A DNA stretch of 15,633 nt. Origin: CAZSNT01 sp964607765 (GTDB lineage: Bacteria > Verrucomicrobiota > Lentisphaeria > Oligosphaerales > JABHEG01). The notes below the pieces were generated by a model. The model saw only the letters and a list, made by a program, of their open reading frames with translations, was not told the origin of the DNA and ran no database searches. The position numbers and the translations under genes are program-made. Of the stretch, positions 8,191-14,405 are shown piece after piece. The stretch covers positions 1-15,633 of the forward strand of contig CAZSNT010000212.1 in NCBI GenBank assembly GCA_964607765.1. Reading direction: 5' to 3'. Every line of letters starts with the position of its first letter. Positions within the stretch are counted from its first letter, which is position 1.

Positions 8191-8216
8191 GGGGGCACAG
8201 GCAGGGAGATGCGATG
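8191..8216 (+). repeat. Direct repeat copy B (right flank of the MITE-like element)
   Basis: GGGGGCACAG followed by GCAGGGAGATGCGATG, matching copy A at 7848-7873. Only its first ten bases are repeated at the left edge of the element (7953-7962), as expected if the element inserted into this copy and duplicated ten bases. Confidence 0.75.
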
Positions 8217-8224
8217 TCGGCGGG

Positions 8225-11200
8225 TTACCGGACCTGGAATGTTGTCGTGCCCTGTTTTCCGGACGCCAGTTCGGTGGCGGTTACGGTCCACGTGCCGGGG
8301 TGGTCGTTGGGCGCAATGTTGAGGGTGAGGTCGAGCCGGCCGTCAGGCGCGGCATAGTAGCCGCTGCCTTCCGCGGGATCGCCTTGGCCGTCGCGGATCT
8401 CGACCCGGACCGGCACAACCGCTTCTACTGTTCGCTTCATTCCGCTCCGAACGCGGACCGAGACTGCCGCCGCAGTGCCGGGCTCAACCTGTTCCGGGAC
8501 ACTGCAGGCGACGCTGCGAATGGGGCGCTGTGTGACCATGAGAAGCCTGCCCTCGCCCGGGCCCAGCGTCTGCTCGACGCTGATCCGGCCCTTGGCTTCG
8601 GCGACCGGAACCTGGCAGTGACGGACGAGGTCGTAGCAATGTCCTTTGGGGCGGCGCAGGCTCAGCGTTGTCCGGCTGGGCAATCCCTTTTCCATGACCC
8701 GGCCATGGTGTCCGACGTAGTCGCCGTAGGTGCGGTGATCGTTGACTGCGAACAGGTAATCGGTCGTGCCGAGGGACCGCGCCCGGGGTATGACATCCGG
8801 GTTGGAGGAATCGGCGTAGCGTTGGTAGAAGTCGTCGAGTTCGGCGCGCAGTGCGGCGGCCGCTTCGAGCATCGCTGCCTTGCGTTCGTGCGCCTTGCCC
8901 TCGCCGCCGCAGCTCGGTATGACGATGTCGGGGCAGATGGCAGGGCAGAGGAACTCGTCGCCCACCACCAGGCCGCCACGGTTCTGGAACGCGTGTATGG
9001 CAGCCACCACGCTCTCGGTGAGTACGTCGCAGGCCGGCATGACCAGGACCTTGACCTGCGCCAACCCGTCGCGGACAACGTGCTCGTCGTAGACGATGCG
9101 CGGCTGCAGCGCGGCCCACTGGAGGATCAGGTGCATGCGCGCATCCCATGAGTGGCCCCAGCCGAAGGAGCCGCGCGACGCAAGCATCTGGGACGCAAAG
9201 CTCTCGAGCAGAGCGACGTCGGCCGGCCGGTCGGGCACAGCCAGCAGCGTCGGGCCCAGGGGCCTCACGACGTCGCGCACCAACTCACGCAGCACCTCGC
9301 GTGTCTGCGGGTTGGTGTGTCGGTACTTGCCGTGCGGCGCAGGGAACAGAGAGCCCCAGCCGTGGTACATGATCCCGCGGACAGGCCGCGAGATCTTCGA
9401 CCAGAACGCTTCACGCAGGTGATCCGGCGCGATTGTGATGAACTCGGCGTCGGGCAACGCCGTCTCCCAGTCTGCCTTTGGCAGCTTGCTGTCGGGGGTC
9501 TTGGGTGCTGTCCGCGAGCGGTACCAGATGACCTGGGTCATTTTCATGACGTGCTGACCGGGACGCCCGTCCGCCATGGCGAACAGCTCGTCAGTAGCCT
9601 GCCCGATCTTGATGGGATCCGGGTAGGAATAGGTCCATTGCGACAGCACGTCCACGCTGCCGCCGCTGCCCCAGACGCTGGGTGCGCGCACGGCCGGATC
9701 GAAGAATGTCCACAGGTTGTTGCGACCGGTTGATTTGAGCCCGTCATGGAGCTTGCTGTGCAGTTGGTTCCAACCGTCGCCCTCGGTCCAGAACCACCTG
9801 TAGAAGGCGAGAACGCGGTGGTCATCGGGTACCACGCGATCGCGCGGGAATCCGGAGAGCGCCGAGAAGTGCACACCGTTCTTGCCCAACGCCTGGAAGG
9901 GGATATCGAACCCCAACGCGTCGCGCGCCGCGCTTTTTTCGAAATCATGGTGGGAAATCGCCGTGCCGTCTCTGACTTCGGTGTGGATCAGGGCTGCGTC
10001 CAAAGCAGGCCATTGCCCGAAGGTCTGCGCGACGGAAGCGCCCGTGTTGTAAACGAAGGCCTGCAGGTCCGGGTGAGACGCGCTGATGTTCTCTTTGGGA
10101 CAGATTTTGCCGGCGCGGTCCACGCGCCGGTACTGTTCGAGAGCCGGATTGCGCGCGGCCCAACGCCCCGGCGACAGGGCCGCACACGCTGCCAGGCCAT
10201 TGAGCAGGTAGTCGTCCAGACGCCGGAGTTTCTGGGTTGTGAGCCCGGCGTCCATGGCCTCGGCAACGCCCTGTGCCTCCCACACTTTGCCGCAGTCGAC
10301 AAGGCTCTCCAACTGGTGAGTGAACCCGACGTATTTGAGCCTCTCGAACTCTCCCCTGCCCCACATGAGTACGGGCATTGCAGGGGGTGATCGGGGCACG
10401 ATTCGGACCACCTGCGAGCAGGTCGCTTCGATGCGCTGATCCCCGGTCACGGCCGTTGCCAGTACGTTGAGCGGATAGCCTCCCGGTTTGAGTGCTGTCT
10501 CGACCGACACGGCAACAACCTTGGCTGTGCGCGCGGGCAGCGTACTCCACGCGTGCCTGACTGTCGCGCCGCGCAAGGCAGCGCTGACAGACACCTGTTC
10601 CAGCTTCCCGGGCGTATCATTGTCGATCGTGACGGTCACCGCAGCGCCCTTCTCCATACGGCGGAACACAGTGCGCCCCTCGTCGACCCGCACCGTGAAT
10701 CTGCCGGCAAACTGGGGCAGCACCCCCTTGCAGAGCCGGACCTGATCAATGAACGCGGGGCACCCGGTGTGGACGCTGCCAACCCTGTCGCCAACAACAA
10801 GCGGATAGGAGCTTGGTGCGACCGGGCCACGCCCTTCATGGACGGACTTGCCGACCGGCTGGCCGTTCAGGAAGAACCGGCTGATTCCGGCGCCGTCGTA
10901 GCTGTAGGCAATGTGGGCCCAAGTCCCAGGTGTCAGCACAACCGGGTCCGAGGCGCACCACACGGAATCCGTGCCGAAGCCCAGGCTGGCAGTGATCTGG
11001 TGGCCGCCGTCCCGACTGCGCTGCAGGTACAAGCAGTAGCCGGTGTTGGCGCGCGGCAGCTCCTTCGCGTAGTGGTAGTACTTCTTATCGACCAGGAACG
11101 CGGTACGTGCAGCGGCCAGCTCCGGTTTCGGGTTGAGCCAGAGCTCTGCGGTGAAAGGGCCCGCCGGATTGAGCGTGCCGTGGTCGGCTGTAGCGGCGCC

Positions 11201-11494
11201 AACCGCATGGTCGTTGTCCTTGCCTGCCGTAAAGGACTCCAGGCAGGCCCCGAACCGGCCATGCGCCGAGACCGCGCTTCTGCCGCGCAGTTCCAGGGCG
11301 TGTCCGTTGCCTGAGCTGTCCGCAGTCGGTGCGTCGGGCTCAAACAGCCAGAGCGCGAGGACGTCGGGCCCGGTCACTTCGGCGCCCGTGTAGGGCTCGG
11401 CCCACGACTGCCGTGAGTTTGTGGCGCCAAACACGGCGCAGGCGGTTGTGAGGGCGGCGCAGGCGGTTGTGAGTTGTATCGCTGTCATGTGCAT
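8225..11494 (-). CDS. Secreted LamG-domain protein with putative glycosidase barrel and GATase-like (GH42 trimerisation-type) domain
   Basis: Protein of 1089 residues from the ATG at 11494. This start gives a signal peptide (MHMTAIQLTTACAALTTACAVFGA); an in-frame ATG at 11578 would add 28 residues read through the intergenic repeats. The upstream sequence has no strong Shine-Dalgarno, and Met3 (11488) is equally possible. Residues about 42-262 are a LamG/concanavalin-like jellyroll (ALWLFEPDAPTADSSGNGHAL, the PGTWAHIAYSYDG turn, FIDQVRLCKGVL). A beta-sandwich follows to about 367. Residues 370-745 look like a divergent TIM barrel, though I cannot name catalytic residues with confidence. Residues 752-862 (VKVLVMPACDVLTESVVAAIHAFQNRGGLVVGDEF) resemble the GATase-like trimerisation domain of GH42 beta-galactosidases. 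The C-terminus is beta-rich. A role in extracellular glycan handling is inference; LamG and secretion are firm. It may be a diverged, inactive or novel glycosidase. Confidence 0.8.
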   Translation of the reverse strand: MHMTAIQLTTACAALTTACAVFGATNSRQSWAEPYTGAEVTGPDVLALWLFEPDAPTADSSGNGHALELRGRSAVSAHGRFGACLESFTAGKDNDHAVGAATADHGTLNPAGPFTAELWLNPKPELAAARTAFLVDKKYYHYAKELPRANTGYCLYLQRSRDGGHQITASLGFGTDSVWCASDPVVLTPGTWAHIAYSYDGAGISRFFLNGQPVGKSVHEGRGPVAPSSYPLVVGDRVGSVHTGCPAFIDQVRLCKGVLPQFAGRFTVRVDEGRTVFRRMEKGAAVTVTIDNDTPGKLEQVSVSAALRGATVRHAWSTLPARTAKVVAVSVETALKPGGYPLNVLATAVTGDQRIEATCSQVVRIVPRSPPAMPVLMWGRGEFERLKYVGFTHQLESLVDCGKVWEAQGVAEAMDAGLTTQKLRRLDDYLLNGLAACAALSPGRWAARNPALEQYRRVDRAGKICPKENISASHPDLQAFVYNTGASVAQTFGQWPALDAALIHTEVRDGTAISHHDFEKSAARDALGFDIPFQALGKNGVHFSALSGFPRDRVVPDDHRVLAFYRWFWTEGDGWNQLHSKLHDGLKSTGRNNLWTFFDPAVRAPSVWGSGGSVDVLSQWTYSYPDPIKIGQATDELFAMADGRPGQHVMKMTQVIWYRSRTAPKTPDSKLPKADWETALPDAEFITIAPDHLREAFWSKISRPVRGIMYHGWGSLFPAPHGKYRHTNPQTREVLRELVRDVVRPLGPTLLAVPDRPADVALLESFASQMLASRGSFGWGHSWDARMHLILQWAALQPRIVYDEHVVRDGLAQVKVLVMPACDVLTESVVAAIHAFQNRGGLVVGDEFLCPAICPDIVIPSCGGEGKAHERKAAMLEAAAALRAELDDFYQRYADSSNPDVIPRARSLGTTDYLFAVNDHRTYGDYVGHHGRVMEKGLPSRTTLSLRRPKGHCYDLVRHCQVPVAEAKGRISVEQTLGPGEGRLLMVTQRPIRSVACSVPEQVEPGTAAAVSVRVRSGMKRTVEAVVPVRVEIRDGQGDPAEGSGYYAAPDGRLDLTLNIAPNDHPGTWTVTATELASGKQGTTTFQVR
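11435..11476 (-). repeat. In-frame 21-bp tandem duplication in a signal peptide
   Basis: Two near-identical 21-bp units (11435-11455 and 11456-11476) sharing 18 consecutive bases encode LTTACAA and LTTACAV in the hydrophobic core of the LamG protein's signal peptide. They appear to have lengthened the core by seven residues. Confidence 0.8.
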
Positions 11495-11500
11495 TACCGA

Positions 11501-11609
11501 CCGATCTGATTCACCCACGACGCGAGGTCGTGGGGGTCTGTTGCCTCCGAGCTGTGCCCGGCCTCCGATCTGATTCACCCACGACGCGAGGTCGTGGGGG
11601 TCTGTTGCC
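11501..11609. repeat. Two 45-bp repeats carrying the ACGAC-GCGAG-GTCGT hairpin
   Basis: Identical 45-bp copies at 11501-11545 and 11565-11609, 64 bp apart start to start. Each contains a perfect 8-bp stem CCCACGAC/GTCGTGGG around loop GCGAG. They fill the 120-bp gap between the HEAT gene stop (11615) and the LamG gene start (11494). On the transcribed - strand the first hairpin comes just past the HEAT stop. The same hairpin core recurs at 14220-14385. Possible roles are transcript 3'-end protection, attenuation, or a REP-type mobile repeat; there is no U-tract for a classic terminator. Confidence 0.85.
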
Positions 11610-11614
11610 GCAAT

Positions 11615-12676
11615 TCAGCGGAGCACTTCGACGCGCACGGGGCGCCAGATCCCGCCGGCGTGTGCCGTGTTCATGGCGCGCACCGTGACCTGGTTCGCGG
11701 CGTTCCAGCGGACCGCGTCGGTGACGTCGAGCGTGAACGGCTGGTTCCAGCCGGACGGGCCGACGTCATGGTCGCCAACGTACGTTCCGTTGAGCCACAC
11801 CCAGGCGCACTCGTCCACGCCGTCGAAGGCGAGTTCGACAGCGTTGACAGTCCCGGCCGGTTTATCGGGCAGATCGACTGTGCGACGGTACCACGCGACG
11901 CCGATGTAGTCGTGGCCCGCTTTCTGCCACGCCTGTTCGATGGCGATCGTGTCCCACTGCGCGTCGTCGTACTCCGGTTTGAACCAGCCCGCTTGATGCC
12001 CTTCCCGGCCCGGGTCCAGGCGGAACCGCCACTGCTCCTTCGGCAGCGATACGGCCTCGACGACCGTCACCTCATGATCCCAGTCCGACCGCTCCCGTAA
12101 GGGCACGACATGCCGGTGGAATGGCCACAGTGCCCTGGTTGCTGTCAAGCGGACGGTGTCGTGACTGTCTTTCGCCGCGATCTGCAGCAGGCGCGTGGCT
12201 TCCGCCGCTCCGGACGCGGCCGCGGCGGCCAGTTCGCCAACGGCGTGAAGCCTGACACCAAGGTTGGGGTCGTCCAGAGCCTGTCGGAACACGGGGCCAT
12301 CGTCGCCCCCCGGCAGCCTGATCAAGCCCTTGAGTGCGGTCTGACGCACCACGGAATCCTGGTCCCTGAACGCCTCGACGAGTCCGGGTTGCCCAGCCGC
12401 GCCAGCCTGCTGCAGCAGACGTGCCGCCGTACGCCGGACGACCGGGTTGCTGTCCCGCAACCCGCGCCGCAGCACGGCAACGGCCTTCTCGCCGTCGGCC
12501 GCGGCCCGGATCAAGGCCAGACGCCGTTGTGCAGGGCCCGCATTCGGTCGCACCAGCCCGGTGGCAGCTTTGATCAAGGTCGAACGTCGCTCCGCGGCGC
12601 CGACAGCAACCCCGAGCAGGAGCGCAAAAGCGAACGCCCGGGCGCAAACAGGAACCGGCACGGTCCGAGTGGTCAC
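11615..12676 (-). CDS. Secreted HEAT-repeat protein with C-terminal GH2-type sugar-binding (jellyroll) domain
   Basis: Protein of 353 residues. The start is the GTG at 12676: on the - strand GAGGAGG (12682-12688) precedes it by five bases, and it opens a clean signal peptide (MTTRTVPVPVCARAFAFALLLGVAVGA, cut near residue 26). An in-frame ORF extends to 12823 but adds a non-secretory leader. Residues about 45-185 are four or so HEAT/PBS-lyase-type repeats, with the recurring pattern DSNPVVRRTAARLL, DQDSVVRQTALKGL, DPNLGVRLHAVGEL, DSHDTVRLTATRAL. Residues about 205-353 are a GH2 N-terminal-like jellyroll (GVAWYRRTVDLPD, ELAFDGVDECAWVWLNGTYVGDH, PFTLDVTDAV, ending in GGIWRPVRVEV). The catalytic GH2 barrel is absent, so it is a binding or scaffold protein rather than an enzyme. 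The next - strand gene follows after 120 bp of hairpin repeats. Confidence 0.88.
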   Translation of the reverse strand: MTTRTVPVPVCARAFAFALLLGVAVGAAERRSTLIKAATGLVRPNAGPAQRRLALIRAAADGEKAVAVLRRGLRDSNPVVRRTAARLLQQAGAAGQPGLVEAFRDQDSVVRQTALKGLIRLPGGDDGPVFRQALDDPNLGVRLHAVGELAAAAASGAAEATRLLQIAAKDSHDTVRLTATRALWPFHRHVVPLRERSDWDHEVTVVEAVSLPKEQWRFRLDPGREGHQAGWFKPEYDDAQWDTIAIEQAWQKAGHDYIGVAWYRRTVDLPDKPAGTVNAVELAFDGVDECAWVWLNGTYVGDHDVGPSGWNQPFTLDVTDAVRWNAANQVTVRAMNTAHAGGIWRPVRVEVLR

Positions 12677-12681
12677 GGGTG

Positions 12682-12688
12682 CCTCCTC
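12682..12688 (-). promoter_or_regulatory. Strong ribosome binding site deciding a GTG start
   Basis: On the - strand this reads GAGGAGG, five bases before the GTG at 12676. It is the best Shine-Dalgarno in the window and the reason for the shortened HEAT-protein start. Confidence 0.8.
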
Positions 12689-12846
12689 TGTGATGCGCAG
12701 TGCATGATTGCGTGATAGTGTGGATGGTGTGCCAACACGATACGGGCCGCCGGCGTGGCCGGCGGCTGCCGAGAGATGATAGCTGGAGTCACGCCGTAAT
12801 GCAAGGCACTGTACGATTGACAAACGGGAACACGGAGATTCTGCGC

Positions 12847-12978
12847 ATGGCTACGGTTTCTGCACCTGTCTCGACACGCCGCATGTGGGTAATGCTCCTC
12901 GGCGTGGCCGCCGTTGTAGCGGGGCCATGCACGGGGCGCGCTAAGGAGGGCGCGGCAGAGGCGCGGGACAGTTCCTGA
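12847..12978 (+). CDS. Small ORF with signal-peptide-like sequence; possible truncated gene
   Basis: Encodes 43 residues beginning MATVSAPVSTRRMWVMLLG and continuing VAAVVAGPCTGRAKEGAAEARDSS: basic n-region, hydrophobic core, then a short charged tail. GGAG at 12834-12837 lies nine bases upstream, and TTGACA occurs at 12817-12822, though no convincing -10 box follows. It is divergent from the HEAT gene. It looks like a signal peptide with nothing attached, which would fit a secreted-protein gene cut short; the repeat-rich DNA starting at 13013 lies just downstream. It could instead be a genuine small exported peptide or a chance ORF. It matches no family I recognise. Confidence 0.35.
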   Translation: MATVSAPVSTRRMWVMLLGVAAVVAGPCTGRAKEGAAEARDSS

Positions 12979-13012
12979 TGGTCCTGAAGCGGGGGCAGTA
13001 GGGCCGGTCGAA

Positions 13013-13068
13013 GGACGCCTGACTCAATGACATTGGGTGGTCGGTCAATGTCATTGAATTGAGCGTCC
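13013..13068. repeat. Long palindrome (56 bp) with 12-bp perfect inner stem
   Basis: The outer GGACGC (13013-13018) pairs with GCGTCC (13063-13068), and the inner TCAATGACATTG (13024-13035) pairs with CAATGTCATTGA (13046-13057), around the 10-base loop GGTGGTCGGT. The five-base stretches between the stems pair partly. Part of the left arm plus the loop recurs at 13176-13199. Confidence 0.8.
13022..13045 (+). repeat. 24-bp direct repeat, copy 1
   Basis: Starts ACTCAATGACATTGG and runs through the palindrome loop. It matches 13176-13199 at 23 of 24 positions (one T/C difference). The two copies bracket the GATTAGGG array at 13075-13154. Confidence 0.8.
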
Positions 13069-13074
13069 CTTGGA

Positions 13075-13154
13075 GATTAGGGCGAGAGACTAAGGCGAAA
13101 GATCAAGGTGTTCCGACCCTAATCTTCTGCCCTAATCTTTCACCCTAATCTTCC
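13075..13154. repeat. Six-unit inverted array of 13-bp GATTAGGG-type units (copy 2)
   Basis: Three 13-bp units (13075-13087, 13088-13100, 13101-13113) and, after three bases, three opposed units (13117-13129, 13130-13142, 13143-13154, the last one base short). It has the same architecture as 8024-8111. In both copies the second left unit begins GACTA and the third has C at its fourth base, so the copies share a history. Unlike copy 1 it is not enclosed by the CAATGCTAT ends. Confidence 0.8.
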
Positions 13155-13175
13155 GGGATGGCGACCAACTCCTTA

Positions 13176-13199
13176 ACTCAACGACATTGGGTGGTCGGT
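13176..13199 (+). repeat. 24-bp direct repeat, copy 2
   Basis: Matches 13022-13045 at 23 of 24 positions but lacks the palindrome's right arm. It is followed at once by a degenerate tandem stretch. Confidence 0.8.
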
Positions 13200-13200
13200 G

Positions 13201-13240
13201 GTCGCTACTCGCTACTCGCTCCCCGCCACTCGTCCCTCGC
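13201..13240 (+). repeat. Degenerate short tandem repeat (ACTCGCT-like)
   Basis: Repeated CTACTCG, CCACTCG and CCCTCG words fill the bases right up to the stop codon of the convergently read methyltransferase gene (stop at 13241-13243 on the - strand). Confidence 0.55.
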
Positions 13241-14077
13241 TCAACGGCGCCGGCTCGTGTCTTTGCGCAGCAGCGGCACGAACCGGACCGCCATGAGGGA
13301 GCGGCTGAAGACCTTCCCCTCTTCATCTTTCTCCACGAGCATCAGTGACTGCGTGGCGAACACGGCCCCGACAGGGATGACCATCTTGCCGCCGGGCGCC
13401 AGCTGTTTGATCAGCGGCGGCGGGATCTGGCCGGCCGCACAGGTGACGATGATCGCATCGAACGGAGCGTGCTCGGGCCAACCGTGGTAGCCGTCGCGGT
13501 TGGCTGTTTTGACAGTGGTGTAGCCGAGGTCCTGAAATCGGCGTTTTGCGGAGTCCGCAAGCGGCTTGATGATCTCCACGGTGAAGACGTTCGGTGTGAA
13601 CTCCGTGAGCACGGCGGCCTGGTATCCCGACCCTGTACCGACCTCGAGGACTTTCGCGTCCGGGTCGAGCTCGAGCAGGCGCGTCATCTCCGCGACCATG
13701 AACGGCTGAGATATTGTCTGGCCGTGCAGGATGGGCAGGGGCGTGTCCTGGTAGGCGCGGGAAGCCTGGTTGCGGGGCACGAACTCGTGCCTCGGCACGG
13801 CGCCCATTGCGGTGAGCACGGCCTGGTCCGTCAGGCGGTAGAACCGCCGGATGACCCGGACCATGGCGTCCCGGTCGCGTTGTCGCGCCGTGAAACGAGG
13901 GGGTTTCCAGGCGGCGACGATCGCCGTATCCGAGTCTGTCGGTGGGTTGAGTGCCGGTGCGGCTTCCTGCGCCGCCATGCGGACGCCGGTCAGGGCCAAC
14001 ACTGCGGCCAGGAAGCAGCCGAGACGGAGAGCGGAAGGGGCGGCGGAACGGCAGCTGGATGAGGGTCGGTGGCACAT
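13241..14077 (-). CDS. pcm: Protein-L-isoaspartate O-methyltransferase, apparently exported
   Basis: Transfers methyl from S-adenosylmethionine to isoaspartyl residues in damaged proteins, starting their repair. Visible family marks in the 278-residue form: GQTISQPFMVAEMTRLL at 119-135, SAM-binding motif I VLEVGTGSGYQAAVL at 143-157, the acidic strand end VFTVEI (about 164-169), FDAIIVTCAAGQIPPPLIKQL at 206-226, LAPGGKMVIPVG at 226-237, and a family-type C-terminal end (LMAVRFVPLLRK). The N-terminal extension of about 60 residues includes RLGCFLAAVLALTGVRMAAQEA, which looks like a signal peptide or membrane anchor. I chose the ATG at 14077, preceded by GGGGTGG five bases upstream; an ATG at 14146 is in frame but has no such site. 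Exported members of this family exist, but export is puzzling because SAM is cytoplasmic. The gene stands alone between repeat-rich gaps. Confidence 0.93.
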   Translation of the reverse strand: MCHRPSSSCRSAAPSALRLGCFLAAVLALTGVRMAAQEAAPALNPPTDSDTAIVAAWKPPRFTARQRDRDAMVRVIRRFYRLTDQAVLTAMGAVPRHEFVPRNQASRAYQDTPLPILHGQTISQPFMVAEMTRLLELDPDAKVLEVGTGSGYQAAVLTEFTPNVFTVEIIKPLADSAKRRFQDLGYTTVKTANRDGYHGWPEHAPFDAIIVTCAAGQIPPPLIKQLAPGGKMVIPVGAVFATQSLMLVEKDEEGKVFSRSLMAVRFVPLLRKDTSRRR

Positions 14078-14202
14078 TGGATCCACCCCCGATAGTCGAA
14101 CAATGCAGCGTTTGCAGGGCAGGCGCCTGCCGGTGACCTTTACCATACTATTAGCATGTGCGCCGCGTGGATGTCAACCGGGCCGGGCCTGGCGGCGCTG
14201 CC

Positions 14203-14397
14203 GCGGTCAGATCTTCCGCTCCAACGACGCGAGGTCGTTGGGGGCGCGACGAGGGGATGAGCCGGACGCACGGGCGGTCAGATCTCCCGCTCCAACGACG
14301 CGAGGTCGTTGGGGGCGCGACGAGGGGATGAGCCGGACGCACGGGCGGTCAGATCGTCCGCTCCAACGACGCGAGGTCGCTGGGGGCGCGGTGCATC
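14203..14397. repeat. 71-bp tandem repeat, about 2.7 copies, each with the ACGAC-GCGAG-GTCGT hairpin
   Basis: Units start at 14203, 14274 and 14345 with an exact period of 71 bp; the third is cut short near 14390. Each carries the stem CCAACGAC/GTCGTTGG around loop GCGAG; the third has one stem mismatch (GTCGC). The block begins 9-20 bases past the aldolase stop on the - strand and lies ahead of the methyltransferase gene. The rest of the 14078-14405 gap holds nothing else I recognise. Confidence 0.88.
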
Positions 14398-14405
14398 TGA
14401 TCCTT

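Noticed and set aside
12817..12822. TTGACA as a sigma-70 -35 box for the small ORF
   Set aside because: No acceptable -10 hexamer at 16-18 bases; kept only as a note.
14203..14397. CRISPR array
   Set aside because: The repeats are 71 bp with no variable spacers, only about 2.7 copies, and no cas genes nearby.
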